Shown here in pieces: positions 1-7,068 of a stretch of DNA of 33,608 bases (position 1 is its first letter; each line of letters opens with the position of its first letter). The DNA is from an uncultured Cryomorphaceae bacterium (GTDB taxonomy: Bacteria > Bacteroidota > Bacteroidia > Flavobacteriales_D > Parvicellaceae). The notes under the pieces were generated by a model that was given only the letters and a program-made list of their open reading frames with translations, ran no database searches and was not told where the DNA came from. The stretch is from contig CAMZLL010000181.1 of the NCBI GenBank assembly GCA_947311505.1, positions 1 through 33,608 on the forward strand, given 5' to 3'. A program made the translations under genes and the position numbers.

Positions 1-12
1 AGATAATAAATT

Positions 13-98
13 GGGCGTGCCCCTTTGGGTCGGGCTATCCACTATATCTCCTAAAGCTCCAAAAAGCTTTAGGAGGATGCCGTTCCTATCCCTCACGC
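13..98. repeat. Compact self-complementary structured element, probable dispersed intergenic repeat
   Basis: The element contains a perfect 11-bp hairpin (CTCCTAAAGCT at 48-58 with AGCTTTAGGAG at 65-75, six-base loop). It is flanked by sequences that can close an outer stem (GCGTG at 15-19 with CACGC at 94-98) and by a second GC-rich self-complementary patch around GCCCCTTTGGGTCGGGC. Its base composition is clearly more GC-rich than the surroundings. It lies about 20 bases beyond the lptE stop codon. From memory, similar elements of about 90 bases, beginning GGGCGT and ending in ATCCCTMACGC, recur between genes in flavobacterial genomes. One possibility is a structured-RNA family such as the Flavo-1 motif, but I cannot confirm that. 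Only one copy lies in this window, so repetition is not demonstrated here. It may also act as the terminator of the miaB-lptE operon, although no T-run follows on the minus strand. Confidence 0.5.
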
Positions 99-118
99 AA
101 AAGTGGTTGTTGTATAAC

Positions 119-694
119 CTACCATTTACCCCCAAATATACGATCATATATATCTTGTGAAAGCTGTCTTACCAATTCTGTAAGTAATTCATCCTCAATA
201 GCCGAGAAAGATTTTGTAGCATCAAAATCTACATAAGCATTAAAAGTACCGTCTCTAGTAGTTGGGTCTATCACTAAACTATCTCTTTTTTGAAGATTCC
301 CATCTTTCATAAGTTCATCATTTAACAGACAAGTTACTTTTACGGTCATAGACAATCTGTTTTGCTGCGCATTATCTGTTCCTGATTGTATGCTTATTGG
401 ATTTACTATGTATTGGGTAATTACCCCATTTATCAACCAATCTCCTTGTTCAGACACCAATTCTTTTTTAGATTGTGCCAAAACGATGTCTTTTATTTCT
501 TCGGTTAGTGTAATACTAGCTGATGAACTAGCCAAACTGGATTGGTTTTCAAAGTAATCTACTTGAACTGAGTTTCCTGGAATCTCTGCATTATTTTTCC
601 CCCCAGGTTTTAAACTAAAACTGGGTAGTTTGCAGTAAGAAAGGCTAGTAATCCCAATTAAAATTATGAATATATATTTACTTCTGAATTTCAT
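119..694 (-). CDS. lptE: LptE-family LPS assembly lipoprotein
   Basis: This 191-residue protein has an N-terminal hydrophobic signal segment ending in LSYC. That is a plausible but imperfect lipobox, because tyrosine precedes the cysteine. The stretch after the cysteine (PSFSLKPG, then VQVDYFENQSSLASS and LTEEIKDIV) follows the pattern of Bacteroidota LptE. This protein plugs the LptD barrel and helps deliver lipopolysaccharide to the outer leaflet of the outer membrane. It is the last gene of the operon after miaB and the sigma-54 activator, an order common in flavobacteria, and that context supports the call as much as the sequence does. The start codon ATG lies inside the end of the upstream gene (17-base overlap), which suggests translational coupling. 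The structured element at 13-98 follows directly. Confidence 0.8.
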   Translation of the reverse strand: MKFRSKYIFIILIGITSLSYCKLPSFSLKPGGKNNAEIPGNSVQVDYFENQSSLASSSASITLTEEIKDIVLAQSKKELVSEQGDWLINGVITQYIVNPISIQSGTDNAQQNRLSMTVKVTCLLNDELMKDGNLQKRDSLVIDPTTRDGTFNAYVDFDATKSFSAIEDELLTELVRQLSQDIYDRIFGGKW

Positions 695-1901
695 ATTCTT
701 TTATTTTTCGATACAGAGTACGTTCCGAAATTCCCAATTCTTTAGCAGCATATTTGCGTTTACCATTGTGCTTTGCCAACGCTTTTATTATTAATTCTTT
801 TTCTCGTTCTTCTAATGAAAGCGATTCTTCTTCTTCAATAGTTTCTTCTATTGGATCTTGATAAATAAAGTCATTATTAGCGTACGTTGGTCGATGAAAT
901 CCGCTAGTATTAGTATTCATAGGAGTAATAGAGCTTGTATTCACATCAGTAGAAGAAGGCATTGTAGCAGATCTACCATTTACTAAATCTACAATGATAA
1001 GTTTCATTTCATCCATATCTTTTTTGAGGTCAAAGATGATTTTATAGAGCATTTCTTTTTCAGAACTATCCATACCACCAGAAGCAGTAGCTCCTATAAC
1101 AGCAGGTAGGTTATCAAACTGACTATTTGGAAGATATTTCAATAGTAAATCTTTTGTTATCTTACGTTCTTTTTCAATAACAGATATTTGTTCCGTAATG
1201 TTTTTTAGTTGCCTAATATTTCCCGGCCATTGATACGCCATTAATGTATGCACAGCTTGTTCATCAAGCCGTATGGTGGGCATTCTATATTTGTCTGCAA
1301 ACGTAGAAGCAAATTTTCTAAAAATTAAATGTATATCATCTCTCCTATCTCTCAATGGAGGTAGGGAAATTGGAACAGTACTTAATCTATAGTATAAATC
1401 TTCTCTAAATTTTCCTTTATGAATAGCTTCATCCATTTTTTCGTTGGTAGCTGCTATCATTCGTACATCTGTTTTTAGAACTTTTGATGAACCTACTTTT
1501 ATAAATTCTCCTGTTTCTAAAACTCTTAATAGACGAACTTGAGTTTTTAAAGGTAATTCAGCTACTTCATCTAGAAAAATAGTACCACCATCTGCTACTT
1601 CAAAATACCCTTTTCTACTACCTTGCGCACCCGTAAAAGCTCCTTTTTCATGTCCAAAAAGTTCACTGTCAATTGTTCCCTCAGGTATTGCACCACAGTT
1701 AACAGCTATATATTCTTTATGTTTTCTAGTACTGTTATTATGTATCACTTGTGGTATGGTTTCTTTTCCTACTCCACTTTCTCCAGTTACCATAACAGAT
1801 ATATCTGTTGGAGCAACTTTTAATGCTACTTCTAACGCTCTATTTAATCCTGGAGCATTACCTATAATTCCAAACCTTTGCTTTACTTGTTGTATGTCCA
1901 T
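678..1901 (-). CDS. Sigma-54-dependent transcriptional activator (AAA+ / Fis-type HTH)
   Basis: This 407-residue enhancer-binding protein has a Walker A motif GESGVGKE (residues 40-47), the sigma-54 contact loop GAFTGA (87-92), Walker B in GGTIFLDE (105-112) and the arginine-finger region REDLYYRL. A C-terminal Fis-type helix-turn-helix ends in AAKELGISERTLYRKIKEYEI. There is no N-terminal receiver or GAF domain: the AAA+ module starts almost at residue 10, so control presumably comes from protein level or a partner. A long low-complexity Ser/Thr/Asn linker and an acidic stretch (EETIEEEES) separate the ATPase from the DNA-binding domain. The gene is 30 bases downstream of miaB and overlaps lptE. 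This orphan activator is widely kept in Bacteroidota beside miaB and lptE; its targets are not evident from the window. Confidence 0.9.
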   Translation of the reverse strand: MDIQQVKQRFGIIGNAPGLNRALEVALKVAPTDISVMVTGESGVGKETIPQVIHNNSTRKHKEYIAVNCGAIPEGTIDSELFGHEKGAFTGAQGSRKGYFEVADGGTIFLDEVAELPLKTQVRLLRVLETGEFIKVGSSKVLKTDVRMIAATNEKMDEAIHKGKFREDLYYRLSTVPISLPPLRDRRDDIHLIFRKFASTFADKYRMPTIRLDEQAVHTLMAYQWPGNIRQLKNITEQISVIEKERKITKDLLLKYLPNSQFDNLPAVIGATASGGMDSSEKEMLYKIIFDLKKDMDEMKLIIVDLVNGRSATMPSSTDVNTSSITPMNTNTSGFHRPTYANNDFIYQDPIEETIEEEESLSLEEREKELIIKALAKHNGKRKYAAKELGISERTLYRKIKEYEIQK

Positions 1902-1931
1902 TATTGTTTTATTTATGTTAGTGAATATTTA

Positions 1932-3347
1932 CTATACTACCTCTCCAAACAATGTGGCTTTGGTACAGTCGTTTATTTTTACATTTACATATTCACCTTT
2001 TTTATGGTCTCCTTTTTCAAAAATTACGACAGAATTTTGAGAGTTTCTGCCATAAAGTTCTGCATCAGATTTTTTACTTATACCTTCTATCAATACACGG
2101 TATGTTTTGCCAATACATTTTTTGTAAGCATCTAATGAAAGCTTGTTTTGAATTTCTATAATTTCACTTAAACGTTGTTTTTTAATATCTTCAGGGATGT
2201 CATCCTCATATTTTCTTTCAGCTAATGTCTTTGGTCGCTCAGAGTAGAAGAACATATAAGAATATTCATATTTAACTTCTTTTATCAATGAAACGGTATC
2301 TTGATGTTGTTGTTCTGTTTCTCCACAAAACCCAGTAATGATATCCGTAGAGATAAAACAATCAGGTAAAATCCGCTTAATAGCTGCTATTCTATTCAGA
2401 TACCATTCTCTTGTATAACCTCTGTTCATTTTTTTTAGAATATCCGAATTCCCCGATTGAACCGGTAAATGAATATAATCGCATATATTTTCATATTTTG
2501 ACATAGAAATCAAAACATCATCTCCCATATCTTTTGGGTGCGAAGTAGAATATCGTACTCGCATGTCTGGGTTTACTTGTGCTACAAGTTCAAGTAATTG
2601 AGCAAAATTTGTGGTGGGTATGTTTGCATCCAGTATTTCTCCTTTTTTTGAAATGTTCCAACGATAGCTGTTTACATTTTGACCAAGCAAAGTTACCTCT
2701 CTATATCCATTTTCAAATAATTCTCTAACTTCCGCTACAATACTCAAAGGATTCCTGCTTCGTTCTCTTCCTCTGGTAAATGGTACAACACAAAAAGAAC
2801 ACATATTATCGCATCCTCTCATAATTGATACAAAAGCGGTTACGCCATTACCCCCTAATTTTATAGGACTTATATCAGCATAGGTTTCTTCTCTTGATAG
2901 GAGCACGTTTACTGCTTTTTGTCCACCATTAACCTTAGTGATGAGGTTTGGTAAATCTCTATAAGCATCAGGACCAACTACCACATCAACGAGTTTTTGT
3001 TGCTCCAGAAGTGTTTCTTTCATTCTTTCGGCCATACACCCTAGCACACCTACTACAAGGCTCGGATTTTGTTTCTTTTGTTTCTTGAACGACTTCAACC
3101 GATTAAGTACTGTTGTTTCTGCCTTATCTCTTATTGAGCACGTGTTGATCAATATCACATCTGCTTCTTCTTGATTTCTAGTAGTTATAAATCCATCTTT
3201 CTCCAAAATAGACGCAACAATTTCACTATCCGAAAAATTCATTGCACAACCATAACTTTCTAAAAATAGTTTTTTACCTGTATGTGATGATGATTTCCTT
3301 TCTAGAACTTCGCCTTGTCTTGTTTCATCTATTTCTTTGTTATCCAT
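1932..3347 (-). CDS. miaB: tRNA-2-methylthio-N6-isopentenyladenosine-37 synthase
   Basis: MiaB is a radical-SAM methylthiotransferase that converts i6A37 to ms2i6A37 in tRNAs reading UNN codons. All expected modules are present in the 471 residues. The N-terminal UPF0004 domain carries three cluster-binding cysteines (C34 in SYGCAMN, C70 in [11 protein letters not shown]104 in LGCMAER). The radical-SAM signature CDNMCSFC gives C179, C183 and C186. A TRAM-like C-terminal domain follows ([20 protein letters not shown] to the end). The roughly 25-residue N-terminal extension (before [10 protein letters not shown]) is common in Bacteroidota orthologues. It is the first gene of the miaB / sigma-54 activator / lptE operon and has its own promoter immediately upstream. 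Confidence 0.97.
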   Translation of the reverse strand: MDNKEIDETRQGEVLERKSSSHTGKKLFLESYGCAMNFSDSEIVASILEKDGFITTRNQEEADVILINTCSIRDKAETTVLNRLKSFKKQKKQNPSLVVGVLGCMAERMKETLLEQQKLVDVVVGPDAYRDLPNLITKVNGGQKAVNVLLSREETYADISPIKLGGNGVTAFVSIMRGCDNMCSFCVVPFTRGRERSRNPLSIVAEVRELFENGYREVTLLGQNVNSYRWNISKKGEILDANIPTTNFAQLLELVAQVNPDMRVRYSTSHPKDMGDDVLISMSKYENICDYIHLPVQSGNSDILKKMNRGYTREWYLNRIAAIKRILPDCFISTDIITGFCGETEQQHQDTVSLIKEVKYEYSYMFFYSERPKTLAERKYEDDIPEDIKKQRLSEIIEIQNKLSLDAYKKCIGKTYRVLIEGISKKSDAELYGRNSQNSVVIFEKGDHKKGEYVNVKINDCTKATLFGEVV

Positions 3348-3370
3348 CTAATTTTAATTTGCTTGATTTG

Positions 3371-3400
3371 CAAAGATAATTATAAAAACACTATGACAAA
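3371..3400 (-). promoter_or_regulatory. Bacteroidota-type promoter of the miaB operon, overlapped by a palindrome
   Basis: Read on the minus strand, TTTG (3397-3400) is separated by 18 bases from TATCTTTG (3371-3378), an exact match to the TAnnTTTG -7 element of the Bacteroidota housekeeping sigma factor. The predicted transcript would start roughly 15-20 bases before the miaB ATG. The inverted repeat ATGACAA-A-TTGTCAT (3393-3407) covers the -33 element and could be an operator. Confidence 0.65.
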
Positions 3401-3628
3401 TTGTCATTTTTATTTTTTAAATAATTTTTAGATTTATTGAAGTTTTGAATAACAATAAAAATATATTAAAATTAGTTATCAAAAAACCTTCTTTTATGTA
3501 ATATATTTATAATATATTGAAAAACAGATGATTAAGTTGTTTTTTATTAACTTCGCCTAATGGAGTATCTCAAAAATTTCATACTTCTACTCATTAGCAT
3601 TAATTAAAAGCCTTTAAAACGCATTAAA
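3401..3628. other. Intergenic region, very AT-rich, with a signal-peptide-like mini-ORF
   Basis: This stretch between the miaB promoter and the end of the methyltransferase gene holds no gene of normal size. On the plus strand, 3560-3607 reads MEYLKNFILLLISIN then stop, which looks like the start of a signal peptide. It is preceded by TAACTTCG (3548-3555), a one-mismatch -7-like element, but no -33 partner is well placed. It could be the relic of a lost gene or chance. I see no clear terminator for the methyltransferase gene. Confidence 0.4.
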
Positions 3629-4525
3629 TTAAGTTTTTTGTAATTTGATTATGTATATTTGGCTAGAAAAGGTGTTTTTCTTGTTTTTTGCCTTTAAGTT
3701 AGAGATAAATCCTCTCCAGAATCCTGAGATTATATTGCCACCTTTATATTTTTCACTAATCATACTTATATAATAGCTGTCAAATTTCATGGGAATTATT
3801 TTTATTAATTCCATTCCATGTTTTGTAAATAATGATTTAATATCATTAGGTCTAAAATGGTATAAGTGTATTGGAAGATCTAAAGCCGCCCAATGATGTT
3901 TGTAATATTCAGCGTCATGCGAGCTACAATTGGGAACTGCTACTATAATATGACCACCTGGTTTTAATATTCTTTTGTACTCTTCTATGTCTTCATTGAG
4001 GTTGTAAACATGTTCTAGAACATGCCACATTGTGATTACATCTCTACTGTTTTCCTTTAAGTTTTTTAGTTCAGAAATATCTTTTGAGGATACATTATTA
4101 TTTTTTAAAGCTAGAATTCGTGCATCTTCATCGGGTTCTAAACCGAGAACATCCCAATTGTTAGATTTACAATATCCTAAAAAATCACCTGTTCCACAAC
4201 CAATATCTAGAATCGATTTACCATCAGAATATTGTTTTGCATAACCTTCTTTTTGTTTGATTGCATGCTTTCTTATGATGTGATATATTTTATTTATCAC
4301 TCCTTTTTTTGTACTAGAATGCGACACATAATTATCGGATTTATAGTACTCACCTATTGTGTTTTCACTTGGAATAGGATTGGTGTATCTAAAAGAACAT
4401 TCGTTACATTCAACTATTTTGAAAGTATCTCCACTTACATTGTGATCAATTGCTGACCTCCAGTCTGAGTAATTTTCCGAATGGCAAATCGGGCATTTTT
4501 TTACGTTTTCTAATATATGTTTCAC
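3629..4525 (-). CDS. Class I SAM-dependent methyltransferase with N-terminal zinc-ribbon
   Basis: This 298-residue protein has an N-terminal four-cysteine knuckle (CPIC at 11-14, CNEC at 40-43), typical of the methyltransferases that follow a rubredoxin-like metal-binding segment. A Rossmann methyltransferase core follows, with motif I LDIGCGTG (106-113), an acidic motif II (LGLEPD) and the post-motif segment MWHVLEHV. The substrate cannot be told from sequence; relatives are often linked to cell-surface sugar or lipid modification. The start codon is GTG and sits inside the parS palindrome at 4518-4533. No in-frame ATG occurs before the CPIC motif. It is probably co-transcribed downstream of ybeY and mnmG, 60 bases after the mnmG stop. 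Confidence 0.85.
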   Translation of the reverse strand: MKHILENVKKCPICHSENYSDWRSAIDHNVSGDTFKIVECNECSFRYTNPIPSENTIGEYYKSDNYVSHSSTKKGVINKIYHIIRKHAIKQKEGYAKQYSDGKSILDIGCGTGDFLGYCKSNNWDVLGLEPDEDARILALKNNNVSSKDISELKNLKENSRDVITMWHVLEHVYNLNEDIEEYKRILKPGGHIIVAVPNCSSHDAEYYKHHWAALDLPIHLYHFRPNDIKSLFTKHGMELIKIIPMKFDSYYISMISEKYKGGNIISGFWRGFISNLKAKNKKNTFSSQIYIIKLQKT

Positions 4526-4533
4526 GTGAAACT
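4518..4533. other. parS-like centromere site 1
   Basis: TGTTTCACGTGAAACT matches the canonical ParB-binding parS consensus TGTTTCACGTGAAACA at 15 of 16 positions, and the central GTTTCACGTGAAAC is a perfect 14-bp palindrome. ParB loads on such sites to organise and segregate the origin region. The site covers the GTG start codon of the methyltransferase gene. A second site lies 45 bp away centre to centre. The match is seen directly; function is inferred from the known conservation of parS across bacteria. Confidence 0.85.
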
Positions 4534-4560
4534 ATTTTTAAAATGATTTATATTTAATTA

Positions 4561-4580
4561 ATTGTTCCACGTGGAACAAT
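4561..4580. other. parS-like centromere site 2
   Basis: ATTGTTCCACGTGGAACAAT is a perfect 20-bp palindrome whose core TGTTCCACGTGGAACA (4563-4578) is the other common parS variant. It sits just downstream of the mnmG stop codon, in the gap before the methyltransferase gene. Two parS sites in tandem beside mnmG (gidA) suggest that this part of the chromosome is near the replication origin. Confidence 0.87.
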
Positions 4581-4585
4581 TTGTT

Positions 4586-6460
4586 CTATCTCCCTAATCC
4601 AATCAAGATAATAGAAATATCAGAAGGTTTTATACCGCTAATTCTTGAAGCTTGACCTATTGTTTTAGGTTTTATATTGTTTAATTTTTCTTTACTTTCG
4701 GTTGATAATGTGCTAAATTTATTATAGTCAAAGTCAAAAGGAATATTCACATAATCCAATCTTTCTATTTTTTCGGCAACTCCTTTTTCTCTGGAAATAT
4801 AGCCATCATACTTGATGAGTATTTGTGTTTGTTCTTTGATTTCTTCCATAGCATAATCAAAAGAATTTATTTTTTCTTTTAACTTTTCTGATCCTTCTAT
4901 AAGGTGTTCAATTGTTACATTTGGTCTACAAAGAATAGAATCCATTCTCACTTTTTGCTTGATGGGAGAGGAGTTTAATTTATTAAGAATAGGGTTTATA
5001 TTTTCTGGTTTAGCTGATGTGTTTTTAATGAAATCTATTAATTCTATAGTTGTGTTTTTCTTTATTTCTACTTGTTTCATTCTTTCTTCCGAAGCTAAAC
5101 CTAAGTTATAACCTTTATGAGTTAAGCGTAGGTCGGCATTGTCATTTCTTAGTAGAATTCTATATTCGGCTCTTGAGGTAAACATCCTATAGGGCTCTTC
5201 TGTACCTTTTGTAATAAGGTCATCTATTAGTACTCCGATGTAGGCTTCGCTTCTGTTTAGTATAAAAGGGTCTTTGTTTTTTACCTTTAAGTGAGCATTT
5301 ATACCGGCCATTAAACCTTGACTTGCCGCTTCTTCGTAACCTGTTGTTCCGTTTATCTGACCACTAAAATATAAATTTTTAATTAGTTTAGTCTCTAAGG
5401 TGTGTTGCAATTGAGTAGGGGGAAAGTAATCGTGTTCTATGGCATAACCAGGTCTAAACATTTTTGCGTTTTCAAATCCAGGAATTAGTTTCATTGCTCT
5501 CATTTGTACATCCTCTGGTAATGATGTGCTGAAACCATTAATGTAATATTCAATTGTATTCCAACCTTCTGGTTCGGCAAAAATCTGATGCCGTTCTCTA
5601 TGTGCAAATCTGTTTATTTTATCCTCTATCGATGGGCAATATCTTGGTCCTATACTTTTTATTGCTCCATTAAACATTGGACTTTTATCAAATCCTGTTT
5701 TAAGCATTTCATGTACTTCAGAATTGGTATAGGTTATCCAACAAGATCTCTGTTTTGTAAGGTGTTTTGTTTCATTAGAAAATGAAAACTTTTTGGGATT
5801 CATATCTCCTGGTTGTTCTTCCATTTTTGAAAAATCCAAAGATCTACCATCTACTCTAGGGGGCGTTCCCGTTTTCATTCTACCTGAAACAAATCCTAAA
5901 TTCTCCAATTCTTTGGTTAAACCAAACGCAGCTTTTTCTCCCATTCTTCCTCCTCCAAATTGTTTTTCTCCTAAATGTATTGTTCCATTTAAAAATGTGC
6001 CGCTGTTTAGTATTACTGATTTAGCTTTTATGGATAACCCCATAGAGGTTTTGACACCAACAACAGTTTCATTTTCTATGATTAAACCTATAACCATATC
6101 CTGCCAAAAGTCTAGGTTAGGGATACGCTCCAATGATAACCTCCATGTCCTTGAAAATTCCATACGATCACATTGAGCTCTAGGACTCCACATAGCTGGT
6201 CCCTTACTCAAGTTAAGTAATTTGAATTGAATTGCACTCTTATCTGTTATGATACCAGTAAGCCCTCCTAAAGCATCTATCTCTCTAACTATCTGACCTT
6301 TAGCTATACCTCCGATAGCTGGATTGCAACTCATTTGTCCTAATGTTTCTAAATTCATAGAGATCAAAAGAGTTTTTGAACCTAACTTTGCTGCAGCAGC
6401 TGCAGCTTCATTTCCTGAATGTCCTCCTCCTACTACTATTACATCATAATCTTGTAACAT
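4586..6460 (-). CDS. mnmG: tRNA uridine 5-carboxymethylaminomethyl modification enzyme, FAD subunit
   Basis: MnmG (GidA) works with MnmE to install the cmnm5 group at U34 of tRNAs reading NNA/NNG codons. The 624 residues begin with the FAD-binding motif GGGHSG (11-16). They contain the family signature around MSCNPAIGGIAKGQIVREIDALGG, the SGTFLNG and GTPPR segments, and the late FSGQINGTTGYEEAASQGL motif. The C-terminal MnmE/tRNA-interacting helical domain ends in ARISGIKPSDISIILIGLGR. Length matches the family. It starts 4 bases after the ybeY stop codon, so the two genes share a transcript, and it is followed by the parS pair. Confidence 0.97.
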   Translation of the reverse strand: MLQDYDVIVVGGGHSGNEAAAAAAKLGSKTLLISMNLETLGQMSCNPAIGGIAKGQIVREIDALGGLTGIITDKSAIQFKLLNLSKGPAMWSPRAQCDRMEFSRTWRLSLERIPNLDFWQDMVIGLIIENETVVGVKTSMGLSIKAKSVILNSGTFLNGTIHLGEKQFGGGRMGEKAAFGLTKELENLGFVSGRMKTGTPPRVDGRSLDFSKMEEQPGDMNPKKFSFSNETKHLTKQRSCWITYTNSEVHEMLKTGFDKSPMFNGAIKSIGPRYCPSIEDKINRFAHRERHQIFAEPEGWNTIEYYINGFSTSLPEDVQMRAMKLIPGFENAKMFRPGYAIEHDYFPPTQLQHTLETKLIKNLYFSGQINGTTGYEEAASQGLMAGINAHLKVKNKDPFILNRSEAYIGVLIDDLITKGTEEPYRMFTSRAEYRILLRNDNADLRLTHKGYNLGLASEERMKQVEIKKNTTIELIDFIKNTSAKPENINPILNKLNSSPIKQKVRMDSILCRPNVTIEHLIEGSEKLKEKINSFDYAMEEIKEQTQILIKYDGYISREKGVAEKIERLDYVNIPFDFDYNKFSTLSTESKEKLNNIKPKTIGQASRISGIKPSDISIILIGLGR

Positions 6461-6464
6461 ATTG

Positions 6465-6890
6465 TTATTTAGTTATTTGATTTAATTTTTCTAAGTAGAA
6501 ATCTTCCTTAGAACGCATTTTTTTTATTTCTTTTTCTGTTTTATCGCCATAACCACACAAATGAAGCACTCCATGGAGCATTACTCTATGAATTTCATCA
6601 AAAAAATCTATGTTCATTTTTTGAGCATTATCACGTACTCTTTCTACAGAAATAAATAAGTCGCCACAAATGGTAGTTTCTGTACAATAGTCAAATGTTA
6701 TAATATCGGTATAATAATCATGGTTTAATGCGCTTTTATTCAATTCTAAAAGATCTTCATCAGAACAAAAAATGTAATTTAGATTTTCTAAATCCTTTTT
6801 TTCATTAATCATCATTTGTTTTATGATTGATCTAAATTTTAATCTATTTTTCTTTCGAAAAACTATATCTTCGTTGTGGTAATATATCAT
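6465..6890 (-). CDS. ybeY: Endoribonuclease YbeY (16S rRNA 3' maturation / ribosome quality control)
   Basis: This 141-residue single-domain UPF0054 metalloprotein has the family signature in the form HGVLHLCGYGDK. The first two zinc-ligand histidines (H106 and H110) are present. The third ligand position, normally histidine in GYDH, is aspartate here; as far as I recall this is usual for Bacteroidota YbeY. The conserved segments ITFDY and GDLFIS are also present. It is the first gene of the ybeY-mnmG-methyltransferase operon, with a -7 element about 20 bases upstream. Confidence 0.92.
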   Translation of the reverse strand: MIYYHNEDIVFRKKNRLKFRSIIKQMMINEKKDLENLNYIFCSDEDLLELNKSALNHDYYTDIITFDYCTETTICGDLFISVERVRDNAQKMNIDFFDEIHRVMLHGVLHLCGYGDKTEKEIKKMRSKEDFYLEKLNQITK

Positions 6891-6909
6891 TTACTATATT
6901 ATATAGTAT

Positions 6910-6923
6910 CAAAAGTAACTTTG
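6910..6923. promoter_or_regulatory. Two face-to-face -7 elements between ybeY and the CUB/PKD gene
   Basis: On the minus strand TACTTTTG (6910-6917) fits TAnnTTTG and is correctly placed for ybeY. On the plus strand TAACTTTG (6916-6923) also fits the consensus. The two overlap by two bases and point in opposite directions. Neither has a clear TTTG at -33, so at least one may be fortuitous. The plus-strand element would give a leader of about 140 bases before the gene at 7069. Confidence 0.4.
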
Positions 6924-7013
6924 TTTTTTTAATTTAGATACTTTTTTAATCATAGAATCATTAATTTTTTAAATTACACATTTCAATATAAGTCAAAAGT
7001 TTATTCATAATGT

Positions 7014-7030
7014 AAAAAGGCAACCTTTTT
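7014..7030 (+). terminator. Terminator-like hairpin in the leader of the CUB/PKD gene
   Basis: AAAAAGG-CAA-CCTTTTT is a perfect 7-bp stem with a three-base loop, of the A-stem/T-stem type used as an intrinsic terminator in Bacteroidota. It lies 39 bases before the ATG at 7069 and has no upstream plus-strand gene to terminate. It could stop antisense or pervasive transcription, or modulate the leader. Confidence 0.4.
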
Positions 7031-7068
7031 AATTTGATACCGTTAAGCTTATACCTCAAAACAAAAAA

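Noticed and set aside
1623-1823. Plus-strand ORFs of 62-127 residues inside mnmG, miaB, the sigma-54 activator and other minus-strand genes
   Set aside because: They are antisense shadows of clearly conserved genes, with no family motifs or initiation context of their own.
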